A stretch of DNA of 7,118 nucleotides from Lachnospiraceae bacterium (GTDB lineage Bacteria; Bacillota; Clostridia; Lachnospirales; Lachnospiraceae), in NCBI GenBank assembly GCA_900770535.1, contig CAAHDV010000103.1:1-7118 (forward strand). Reading direction: 5' to 3'. Below the pieces are notes generated by a model. The model was not told the origin of the DNA, did not search any database, and saw only the letters and a program-made list of their open reading frames with translations. The translations under genes were made by a program, and so were the position numbers. Numbering within the stretch: the stretch's first letter is position 1; the number at the start of each line of letters is the position of its first letter. Shown here in pieces: positions 1 through 5,177 of this stretch.

Positions 1-1
1 A

Positions 2-217
2 CGTACCCACCAGATCCGTGTCCACATGAAATACATCGGCCACCCGCTCTACGGAGATTTTCTTTACAACCCGGATTACCGCTTTTTGCAGCGGCAGAGC
101 CTGCACTCCTGGCAGCTGTCTTTTACACATCCTGTGTCGAAGATCCCTATGGAATTTACCGCCCCTGTACCAGATGACATGCAGCAATTTCTTCCGGACA
201 TCTGGATTCAGAAATAA
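2..217 (+). CDS. RluA-family RNA pseudouridine synthase, C-terminal end (5' partial)
   Basis: This is the last 71 codons of a gene that begins left of the window. The frame is open from base 2 and ends at TAA 215-217. The first visible residues, RTHQIRVHM, are the conserved RTHQIR motif of RluA-type pseudouridine synthases, followed by the usual 'GHPLYGD' segment and a short tail in which a Leu-His-Ser-Trp step precedes 'FTHPVSK'. Enzymes of this family isomerise specific uridines in 23S rRNA or tRNA to pseudouridine in the cytoplasm. The catalytic Asp of the HRLD motif lies upstream and cannot be seen, so neither activity nor the exact RluA/B/C/D subtype can be assigned. No convincing terminator follows the stop codon. 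The next gene has its own promoter about 60 bases downstream, so this gene is probably the end of a separate transcript. Confidence 0.93.
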   Translation, partial: RTHQIRVHMKYIGHPLYGDFLYNPDYRFLQRQSLHSWQLSFTHPVSKIPMEFTAPVPDDMQQFLPDIWIQK

Positions 218-275
218 ACTCCAGGAAAACTGCGCCTTGCACTTAATTCCGTACAAGTTTCGTTAAGAAATTATA

Positions 276-304
276 TTGAAATGCTCTATCCCCTGCTCTA
301 TAAT
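276..304 (+). promoter_or_regulatory. Sigma-A promoter of the DUF1576-type gene
   Basis: A -35 box TTGAAA (276-281) and a perfect -10 box TATAAT (299-304) are separated by exactly 17 bases. This predicts transcription starting near base 311 and a 5' leader of about 60 bases. The leader is AT-rich and I see no riboswitch-like fold or strong hairpin in it. A ribosome binding site AGGGGA (356-361) sits 10 bases before the ATG at 372. Assigned by consensus match only. Confidence 0.8.
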
Positions 305-371
305 TGAGAATTAGAATACTACTACTCAGACAATTTTATAAAAATGTATAGGTACAGGGGATTTTTAGGTT

Positions 372-1808
372 ATGGAAGGTAAAAAATTATCCAACAGCAC
401 CATCATCAACGGGGTAGCTCTCGGCTTCTCCGTTGCTTTTCTGATTTCTTCTCTGGTTGCAGCCATCTACACCAGAGAACTGGGCAATGTGCTCCACGGC
501 TGGTATCTCATTATGACATCACCAAGCCCGCTGGTTACAGACTATCTGGAGATCGGCGGCCTGCCAAGCGCCATGTTAAACGCCGGAGCCTGCGGTATGG
601 CCTGCTGGCTTTTCATGGTCGGCTTAAAAGGGGACTCTCGTCCCAGCACACTGGCCGGTTATTTTCTTGTAGTAGCCCATTGTTTCTACGGACTGAACTT
701 TCTGACCATGTGGCCCTGCTTTCTGGCCCCGTTTCTCTATCTTCATTTAAAGAAACTGGATTTCAAGAACAATCTTCATGTCTGCATGTTCACGACTTCC
801 TTTGGGCCGTTCATCGGGGAACTGCTTTTTCGCTACACCCAGAAAACATTCACCTTTGGCCATCCGAGCCTGACGGTCAGCGGTGTGCTCTTAACCATCG
901 CTTTCTCAATTATGCTGGGTTTTATCGTGCCGGCCATTCTTCCGGGTGCCCACGCATGGCACAAAGGCTACAACCTATACAACGGCGGCCTGGCCTTCGG
1001 ACTGTTCGGTTTCTTTCTGTTTAACTTTTTTTATAACACCATGGGAATCGATCCGTCTTCCAAGCTGACCCGCTTCAATCCGGTATACGAACAGTTCGGC
1101 CACTCCTTTCAGCTGTACGCCAACTGCTTCTTCCTGATTCTGTTCGCCATCTGCATCGCAATCGGATATTACTTAAATGGCAAAAGTTTCAAGGGTTATG
1201 GAGAGCTGATCCGGGACACCGGTCATCAGAGTGATTTCGCCGCCAAGTACAGCATGCCGGTCTGTCTCATCAACATTGGCCTGGTAGGAACCTGTTTCCT
1301 TCTGTATCTGGATGTGATCATGGTCTATACGGAGGGCGTTGGCTTCACCGGTGCCACCATCGGCGTAGTGCTGGCTGCCATGACCTTCACCTGCATGGGA
1401 CAGCACCCTGGAAACATCTGGCCGATCCTGGCCGGATACCAGCTGCTCTACTTCGTCACCATGTTTCTCTGCCACATCAACGGCCGTGAAATGAGCTGGA
1501 CCATCACGACTCAGGGATACATCAACGGTGTGGCTTTCGCTACCGGCCTGTGTCCCATTGCAGGACGCTACGGCAGACGCGCAGGCATCGCAGCCGGATT
1601 CATGTGTGCTTCCATGTGTACCGCCACCAGTGCCCTGCACGGCGGTCTGGTGCTCTATAACGGAGGTTTCACCACCGGCATCACCGCACTGATCCTGCTC
1701 CCGATCCTGGAACATTACATTCCGAAGACACGGGAATTCATGAACAATAAGAGACTAAATAAAGAAGATATGATTGCGCTGGTAGAGACCTTCAAACCCA
1801 ACGACTGA
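372..1808 (+). CDS. DUF1576-type polytopic membrane protein with internal duplication
   Basis: This 478-residue protein is almost entirely hydrophobic, with roughly 12-14 predicted membrane segments. The clearest are near residues 12-33, 68-86, 137-153, 168-190, 205-221, 247-267, 296-317, 324-343, 351-368 and 433-447. It most resembles the uncharacterised clostridial family DUF1576, recognised from memory of its pattern and not by a search. Two similar halves are visible: Leu-Ala-Gly-Tyr recurs at 94-97 and 353-356, and a motif H-x-G-x-x-L-Y-N-G-G recurs with identical spacing at 197-206 and 423-432. Such duplication is typical of pseudo-symmetric transporters, so a transport role is plausible, but no substrate can be named. 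There is no cleavable signal peptide, and the C-terminal ~25 residues are polar and probably cytoplasmic. The start is supported by AGGGGA 10 bases upstream and a strong promoter at 276-304. The gene appears monocistronic and ends at a bidirectional terminator. Confidence 0.85.
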   Translation: MEGKKLSNSTIINGVALGFSVAFLISSLVAAIYTRELGNVLHGWYLIMTSPSPLVTDYLEIGGLPSAMLNAGACGMACWLFMVGLKGDSRPSTLAGYFLVVAHCFYGLNFLTMWPCFLAPFLYLHLKKLDFKNNLHVCMFTTSFGPFIGELLFRYTQKTFTFGHPSLTVSGVLLTIAFSIMLGFIVPAILPGAHAWHKGYNLYNGGLAFGLFGFFLFNFFYNTMGIDPSSKLTRFNPVYEQFGHSFQLYANCFFLILFAICIAIGYYLNGKSFKGYGELIRDTGHQSDFAAKYSMPVCLINIGLVGTCFLLYLDVIMVYTEGVGFTGATIGVVLAAMTFTCMGQHPGNIWPILAGYQLLYFVTMFLCHINGREMSWTITTQGYINGVAFATGLCPIAGRYGRRAGIAAGFMCASMCTATSALHGGLVLYNGGFTTGITALILLPILEHYIPKTREFMNNKRLNKEDMIALVETFKPND

Positions 1809-1837
1809 TCACACTGAATCAGCTGCATTCAGACAAA

Positions 1838-1890
1838 CCAAAAGGGCTTCGCACATCAGGGATTTAACCCTGTATGCGAAGCCCTTTTGG
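1838..1890. terminator. Bidirectional intrinsic terminator between convergent genes
   Basis: A perfect 16-bp inverted repeat (1838-1853 with 1875-1890) has the core AAAAGGGC...GCCCTTTT. The loop carries a second 5-bp stem, CAGGG (1857-1861) with CCCTG (1868-1872), closed by ATTTAA, so the whole hairpin is long and stable. A-tract/T-tract symmetry lets it terminate both the + strand membrane protein gene, whose stop ends 29 bases before it, and the - strand methyltransferase gene. The T-run after the stem reads TTTTGGTTTG on the - strand and TTTTGGATAATGG followed by six Ts on the + strand. The - strand stop codon (1864-1866) lies inside the loop, so one stem arm is coding sequence. Confidence 0.88.
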
Positions 1891-3297
1891 ATAATGGTTT
1901 TTTACTGTGCCGGAAACCGCTTTTCCCCAGCCCAGCGGATAATCTCCAATGCAGACAAGAGTCCAGCCGGAAAGACCAGCCTCTCCTTTTACCGTATTGC
2001 CCTTCAGATAATCCAGCACCTGCGGATCTTCCGGTTCCAGGCGGCACACGGATACAGCCTGCTCCGGTTTCAGAAAATGGGACAGCGCGTGAGCCGGTTC
2101 AAAGCGTTTGGTCTTGAAAGCGCCAAGATGAAGGCCCGGGCGAAGGACTCTCAGTCGGTCCAGAGCCGGTGTTCCCTCCGGCAGCTGGTACAGCTGGTCT
2201 CCAAAGAGAATCAGGCGGTCCATGCCTTCCTCCAGTGCATCATGGTCAGACGCTGTCAGCGACTTTTTCAGAAATTCTTCCACATAGGAACGGCCAGCCT
2301 TGTCATTCCAGTATTTCGGCTGTTTCCGCTTCCGGCCATCTTCTGCTGTCCACGTTCCATTCTTGCGAAGCAGCGCCAGATAATGGCCCTCGCCCTCTGA
2401 CTTGTGAGGCCAGATGCGGAAGGTATTCTGAAGCTCCGGATTGTGGCCACGGCTCCACTCCGGATGTCCGGAAGATAGCCCTTCCGGCACTTCATCCTTT
2501 TCCAGGCACACCACAGAAAACTCCGGGTGGCGTTCCAGAAAAGCAGCGATTCCGTCCTCATCCTCCTCCGGCGCAAAGGTACAGGTGGAATAGACCATTC
2601 TGCCGCCCGGCTTTAGCATCTTAGCCGCATTGTCGAGGATTTCCTGCTGGCGCTCTGCGCAGAGTCTGACGTTTGCCTCACTCCACTCATTTCTGGCCTG
2701 CTCATCTTTCCGGAACATGCCTTCGCCGGAACAGGGCGCATCCACCACCATGCAGTCGAAAAATTCCGGGAAAAATTCTGCCAGACTGCCAGAGTCTTCA
2801 TTGGTCACAATGGCATTGCCGATCCCCATACGCTCCACATTCTGGGACAGGATTTTTGCACGGGCGGGATGGATTTCGTTGCTGACCAGAAGTCCTTTTC
2901 CGTTCAGGCGGGACGCAATATGGGTGGTTTTGCCCCCAGGAGCCGCACACAGGTCCAGCACCCGCTCACCCGGCTTTGGATCAAGCAGGGATACCACTGC
3001 CATGGCACTGGGCTCCTGAATATAATACACACCCGCTTCGTGATAAGGATGACGTCCAGGGCGGCTTTCCTGTTCATAATAAAAGCCTTCCCGGCACCAG
3101 CTTACAGGGCGCAGGGAAAATGTCTCCTGATTTTCCCGCGCAAACACCTCTGCCGGAACCTTCATGGTGTTCACTCTGAGTCCGAGCGCCCGCTCCTTCT
3201 CATAACTTGCGAAAAAGGCATCGCATTCGCTTCCCAGAAGCTGCCTCATTCTCATGACAAATGCATCCGGGAGTTTCCAGGTATCCTGCTGTTCCAT
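1864..3297 (-). CDS. rsmF: RsmF/NOL1-NOP2-Sun family 16S rRNA (cytosine-C5)-methyltransferase
   Basis: This 477-residue cytoplasmic enzyme should transfer a methyl group from S-adenosylmethionine to C5 of cytosine in RNA, most likely 16S rRNA. Visible motifs in order: an N-terminal RsmF-type region (about 1-95); SAM-binding motif I DLCAAPGGKTT (115-125); motif IV VDAPCSGEGMF (185-195) with Cys189; motif VI YSTCTF (236-241) with Cys239. In this family the TC cysteine (Cys239) attacks C6 of the base and the PC cysteine (Cys189) helps release the product; both are present. Residues ~290-477 match the C-terminal extension of RsmF-like proteins, ending in a PUA-like segment with a DYPLGWGK stretch (452-459). 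The start is supported by AAAGGAGA seven bases upstream (AGGAGA at 3305-3310). The family assignment is firm. The exact target cytosines, and therefore the symbol, are inferred. The last codons form one arm of the terminator at 1838-1890. Confidence 0.93.
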   Translation of the reverse strand: MEQQDTWKLPDAFVMRMRQLLGSECDAFFASYEKERALGLRVNTMKVPAEVFARENQETFSLRPVSWCREGFYYEQESRPGRHPYHEAGVYYIQEPSAMAVVSLLDPKPGERVLDLCAAPGGKTTHIASRLNGKGLLVSNEIHPARAKILSQNVERMGIGNAIVTNEDSGSLAEFFPEFFDCMVVDAPCSGEGMFRKDEQARNEWSEANVRLCAERQQEILDNAAKMLKPGGRMVYSTCTFAPEEDEDGIAAFLERHPEFSVVCLEKDEVPEGLSSGHPEWSRGHNPELQNTFRIWPHKSEGEGHYLALLRKNGTWTAEDGRKRKQPKYWNDKAGRSYVEEFLKKSLTASDHDALEEGMDRLILFGDQLYQLPEGTPALDRLRVLRPGLHLGAFKTKRFEPAHALSHFLKPEQAVSVCRLEPEDPQVLDYLKGNTVKGEAGLSGWTLVCIGDYPLGWGKAVSGTVKNHYPKGLRIQG

Positions 3298-3322
3298 CTG
3301 TGTTTCTCCTTTTTCCTAGATT

Positions 3323-3331
3323 TCTATAACA
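3323..3331 (-). promoter_or_regulatory. Possible extended -10 promoter of the rsmF-like gene
   Basis: On the - strand TG-T-TATAGA (TG at 3330-3331, hexamer at 3323-3328) resembles an extended -10 element and would start transcription near 3316, just before the ribosome binding site. No good -35 box is seen 16-18 bases upstream. The gene may instead be expressed by read-through from the strongly promoted gene upstream. Weak, pattern-only call. Confidence 0.3.
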
Positions 3332-3334
3332 AAT

Positions 3335-3392
3335 GAGGGGTTGCCGCAAAATGGGATCCAGAATGTCTGGCATCCATCCACAACAGCCCCTC
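3335..3392 (-). terminator. Structured intergenic hairpin, possible terminator or attenuator
   Basis: Between the DUF6465-type gene and rsmF an outer stem GAGGGG (3335-3340) / CCCCTC (3387-3392) is extended by TTG/CAA (3341-3343 with 3381-3383) across a three-base bulge. It encloses a second hairpin, GGATCCAGA (3354-3362) pairing with TCTGG-C-ATCC (3366-3375) around a three-base ATG loop. On the - strand it is followed by ATTTGTT, a poor but U-rich tail. It could partly terminate the strongly promoted upstream gene or act as a structured leader for rsmF. The pairing is read directly from the sequence; the role is inferred. Confidence 0.4.
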
Positions 3393-3432
3393 CACTCTTC
3401 ACAAAGTGTACAGATACAACTGAGATTCCTGA

Positions 3433-3453
3433 ATTATAAGGTTACCTTATAAT
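3433..3453. repeat. 21-bp palindrome spanning the DUF6465-type stop codon
   Basis: ATTATAAGGT (3433-3442) and ACCTTATAAT (3444-3453) are perfect reverse complements around a single base. The palindrome covers the last codons (Tyr-Lys-Val-Thr-Leu) and the TAA stop. As RNA it folds into a 9-bp stem with a three-base loop but lacks a following U-tract, so it is not a standard terminator. It may protect the mRNA 3' end or bind a dimeric protein; neither is shown. Confidence 0.6.
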
Positions 3454-3835
3454 CGTCAGAACCTTCTCCGTTTACTACATAGTAAGCAACATTTTCTTCC
3501 GGTTTTACATAAACTTCAATGGTTTTGATCTCTGCGCCCTTATGAACTTCCTCGTATGCCTTCACTGCCTTGTCCAGAACGTCTTTTGCAACGATCTGCT
3601 TGCCAGCGAACTCAATAACTACGCAAGCCTTCGGGTCTGCCTTCTTTGCAGGAGCTTTCTTTGCTGGTGCCTTCTTGGTGGTCTCGACTGGCTTTGCTGC
3701 CGGTGCCTCAACAACTGCCTTTACCGGAGCCTCTGCTTTAACCTCTGCTGCAGTAGTCTTAACTTCTGCCTTTACGGTCTCAGTCTTCGGTGCTGCTTTT
3801 GCTGCTGCCTTAGCTGCGTTTCTTCTTGTTGCCAT
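3434..3835 (-). CDS. DUF6465-type small protein with Lys/Ala-rich histone-like N-terminus
   Basis: This 133-residue soluble protein has two parts. Residues 1-70 are low-complexity Ala/Lys/Val/Glu/Pro sequence containing tandem PAKKA units (about 54-66), like the disordered tails of histone H1 or some HU proteins. Residues ~71-133 form a compact, more acidic domain with VVIEFAGKQIVAKDVL, a KAYEEVHKG helix, YVKPEENVAYYVVNGEG and DDYKVTL. I recognise this C-terminal pattern, from memory, as the uncharacterised family DUF6465 seen in Lachnospiraceae. No enzyme motif, signal peptide or membrane segment is visible. The basic tail suggests contact with nucleic acid or an acidic partner, but no function should be assumed. 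An in-frame ATG at 3853 is rejected as the start because it overlaps the AGGAGG ribosome binding site; the ATG at 3835 sits nine bases after it. A perfect-consensus promoter suggests high expression. Confidence 0.85.
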   Translation of the reverse strand: MATRRNAAKAAAKAAPKTETVKAEVKTTAAEVKAEAPVKAVVEAPAAKPVETTKKAPAKKAPAKKADPKACVVIEFAGKQIVAKDVLDKAVKAYEEVHKGAEIKTIEVYVKPEENVAYYVVNGEGSDDYKVTL

Positions 3836-3844
3836 AGTTCTTAT

Positions 3845-3850
3845 CCTCCT
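3845..3850 (-). promoter_or_regulatory. Ribosome binding site that fixes the DUF6465-type start
   Basis: A perfect AGGAGG on the - strand lies nine bases before the ATG at 3835. The longer reading frame from 3853 would translate this site as its first codons, so the shorter protein is the credible one. Confidence 0.9.
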
Positions 3851-3909
3851 CATTTGATTCCAATTATGGATTGCTCCCCACCGCCTGTTTTTGGACAGAC
3901 GATGAGGGA

Positions 3910-3938
3910 ATTATAAATCCGTTTGCCCTTTTTGTCAA
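3910..3938 (-). promoter_or_regulatory. Perfect-consensus sigma-A promoter of the DUF6465-type gene
   Basis: On the - strand TTGACA (3933-3938) and TATAAT (3910-3915) are separated by exactly 17 bases, a full 12/12 match to the sigma-A consensus. Transcription should start near 3903 and leave a leader of about 68 bases. It lies 46 bases beyond the azlD stop codon, so the gene need not depend on azlCD transcription. Confidence 0.9.
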
Positions 3939-3983
3939 TGTTTTCCAGCGGTTTACAAGTCTCTTAGGCGCTTTGTACCCACT

Positions 3984-4292
3984 TTAATGCACAATCATTT
4001 CCGCAATGTAGACGGCCACACAGGCACCGATGGAAACCCGGAACAGATTGCCGTCGATCCAGGCCAGGATCACGCCTGCCGCGAATCCGATAATTCCCGT
4101 GATCTGGTTTCCAGTTGCAGAAAGAATGGATGGAAAAGTCATGACGGACAGGCTCACATATGGTACATAATATAGGAAGGACTGAATAAACGGATTTTTG
4201 ATTTCCTTCCGGATCAGTGTCAGCGGCAGGGCCCGCACAGCGTAGATCGTCAGGAACATCACCAGAATGGATGCGTAAATATTATGATTCAT
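3984..4292 (-). CDS. azlD: AzlD-family small subunit of branched-chain amino acid exporter
   Basis: This 102-residue membrane protein has about four hydrophobic segments (near residues 5-22, 38-55, 63-80 and 84-100) and the family's typical R-A-L-P-L motif near the end of the first (residues 20-24). AzlD proteins pair with AzlC to form a two-component exporter of branched-chain amino acids; relatives are YgaZH of E. coli and BrnFE of Corynebacterium. The length is normal for the family. The start codon overlaps the azlC stop by 11 bases, and its ribosome binding site lies inside azlC, so translation of the two is probably coupled and stoichiometric. No clear terminator is seen before the next promoter. 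Family assignment is strong. The exact exported amino acid is inferred from relatives. Confidence 0.92.
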   Translation of the reverse strand: MNHNIYASILVMFLTIYAVRALPLTLIRKEIKNPFIQSFLYYVPYVSLSVMTFPSILSATGNQITGIIGFAAGVILAWIDGNLFRVSIGACVAVYIAEMIVH

Positions 4293-5004
4293 GCTGTACC
4301 TCCTTTACCGGGAATAGTACCGCTGCAGCCGCTGAAATCAGCACTGTCAGCAGAATAATCTGAAAACCCGATGAAATATTTTTAAGTCCCGGAATACTCT
4401 GGAATAAAAAGCTCACGGCCATGGATACCACAACCACCGCGGCAATGATCTTGTCTTTTCTTGCCGGCGGAATCACCACCGCAAGGAACATGCCGTAAAT
4501 GGCCACACTCATGGCACTCATGACCGGCGCCGAAAGGATCATGCCTACCACTGTGCCAAGGAATGTACCAAGCACCCAGCCCGGAGCCGCCACGCAGGCC
4601 GCACCATACTGGTAAAACGGGTTCAGCTTTCCCGGAACCGCCATGGAAATTCCAAATATCTCATCGGTCACCGCATAGGACATGAAAATGCGGTGAAAAA
4701 ACGGCCGGTTCTGCTGTACCTTCTGGGACAATGCGCTGGACATCAGAAGATACCGCATATTGATGACCACCGTGGTAATAATCATCTCCATAAAACCGGC
4801 TCCTGATCCGATCATGCTGATGGCTGCGAACTCTCCCGCCGATGCCAGCATCAGCGCAGACATCAGGGAAGACTGCAGCGCGTTCATGCCCGCCTTTCCC
4901 GCTGTAATGCCAAGGGTGAAAGCCACGGCAAAATAACCCAGGCCGATGGGCACGCCATCGCGCAGTCCTGCAAGAAAACTTGTTTTATCATTTTGCTGTT
5001 TCAT
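4282..5004 (-). CDS. azlC: AzlC-family large subunit of branched-chain amino acid exporter
   Basis: This 240-residue integral membrane protein matches the AzlC/YgaZ family in length and pattern: an N-terminal G-V-P-I-G-L-G-Y-F segment (17-25), a conserved ASAGEFAA stretch (54-61), INMRYLLMSSAL (81-92), a TDE-x-F segment (113-117), a GTFLGTVVG membrane motif (146-154), and about six to seven membrane helices. With AzlD it should export branched-chain amino acids such as leucine or valine across the cytoplasmic membrane, and loss or gain of such pairs alters resistance to leucine analogues in Bacillus. Annotation pipelines sometimes call it an 'ABC permease', but there is no ATPase gene here. 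An upstream in-frame TTG at 5022 is rejected because it precedes AAGGGG (5012-5017), which lies seven bases before the ATG at 5004. It is the first gene of the azlCD operon, behind the promoter at 5058-5086 and divergent from a LysR gene. Confidence 0.93.
   Translation of the reverse strand: MKQQNDKTSFLAGLRDGVPIGLGYFAVAFTLGITAGKAGMNALQSSLMSALMLASAGEFAAISMIGSGAGFMEMIITTVVINMRYLLMSSALSQKVQQNRPFFHRIFMSYAVTDEIFGISMAVPGKLNPFYQYGAACVAAPGWVLGTFLGTVVGMILSAPVMSAMSVAIYGMFLAVVIPPARKDKIIAAVVVVSMAVSFLFQSIPGLKNISSGFQIILLTVLISAAAAVLFPVKEVQHES
4299..4304 (-). promoter_or_regulatory. azlD ribosome binding site inside azlC
   Basis: AGGAGG (within AAAGGAGG) on the - strand lies six bases before the azlD ATG and is part of azlC codons for Lys-Glu-Val near the azlC C-terminus. 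Together with the 11-base gene overlap this indicates translational coupling. Confidence 0.88.
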
Positions 5005-5011
5005 TGTAAAA

Positions 5012-5017
5012 CCCCTT
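5012..5017 (-). promoter_or_regulatory. azlC ribosome binding site that fixes the start
   Basis: AAGGGG on the - strand is seven bases before the ATG at 5004. The alternative TTG start at 5022 has no such site and would be translated through this one. Confidence 0.8.
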
Positions 5018-5057
5018 CTCAATATGTAAAAATCTGTTTTTCCGTAAAACCTGTTCC

Positions 5058-5086
5058 ATTCTATCTCAGTCCGGGAATCAAGTCAA
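5058..5086 (-). promoter_or_regulatory. Sigma-A promoter of azlCD
   Basis: On the - strand TTGACT (5081-5086) and TAGAAT (5058-5063) are separated by exactly 17 bases, each one mismatch from consensus. Transcription should begin near 5051 and give a leader of about 47 bases. A small inverted repeat, GTTTT (5036-5040) and AAAAC (5046-5050), lies right at and after the predicted start site. Confidence 0.8.
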
Positions 5087-5097
5087 CCGCACGCGGT
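5086..5097. promoter_or_regulatory. Candidate operator dyad between lysR and azlC
   Basis: ACCGC-AC-GCGGT is a perfect 5-bp inverted repeat that touches the upstream edge of the azlC -35 box and lies between the two divergent promoters. It is the most GC-rich spot in an otherwise AT-rich region. LysR proteins often bind such positions, but their classical T-N11-A geometry does not fit this dyad exactly, so the assignment is tentative. Confidence 0.4.
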
Positions 5098-5104
5098 CTG
5101 ATCT

Positions 5105-5133
5105 TTGTATTTTTTCCGGTTTTGTATTATAAT
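5105..5133 (+). promoter_or_regulatory. Probable lysR promoter
   Basis: A perfect TATAAT (5128-5133) is preceded at 17 bases by TTGTAT (5105-5110), a weak -35 matching three of six consensus bases. The predicted start near 5140 gives a leader of about 38 bases. A weak -35 beside a good -10 is common for autoregulated LysR genes, which often depend on their own protein. Confidence 0.6.
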
Positions 5134-5167
5134 CGTTCTATCATACAATGCAGAAATCACACAGAAA

Positions 5168-5173
5168 AGAGGA
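5168..5173 (+). promoter_or_regulatory. lysR ribosome binding site that fixes the start
   Basis: AGAGGA is four bases before the ATG at 5178, a rather short spacing. The earlier in-frame ATG at 5148 has no recognisable site and falls very close to the predicted transcription start, so the 308-residue form is preferred. Confidence 0.65.
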
Positions 5174-5177
5174 TCCC

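Noticed and set aside
236..262. Possible terminator after the pseudouridine synthase (CTTGCAC / GTACAAG then TTT)
   Set aside because: The stem is six pairs with an internal mismatch and is AT-rich, and the T-run is only three bases; too weak to annotate.
1173..1715. Long - strand reading frame antisense to the DUF1576-type gene
   Set aside because: Its translation is rich in His, Gln, Asp and Gly with no recognisable fold, has no ribosome binding site, and lies fully opposite a clear membrane protein gene; it is a codon-bias shadow.
1894..3336. Several + strand frames opposite rsmF
   Set aside because: They overlap one another and the methyltransferase gene, have low-complexity or basic translations and no start signals.
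3645..3680. Tandem repeat near PAKKA codons as a possible mobile or CRISPR-like repeat
   Set aside because: The 15-base units are in-frame codon repeats of a low-complexity protein tail, with no spacers.
3542..3916. Cys/Leu-rich and Ala-rich + strand frames opposite the DUF6465-type gene
   Set aside because: They are mirror products of the repetitive Lys/Ala codons on the real strand; the - strand frame has a perfect promoter and ribosome binding site.
3954..3977. TACAA/TTGTA hairpin as an azlD terminator
   Set aside because: Only five AU-rich pairs around a 14-base loop with no U-tract.
5030..5051. CodY box at the azlC start
   Set aside because: Aligned to the AATTTTC-N-GAAAATT consensus it has six mismatches, which is not distinguishable from background by eye.
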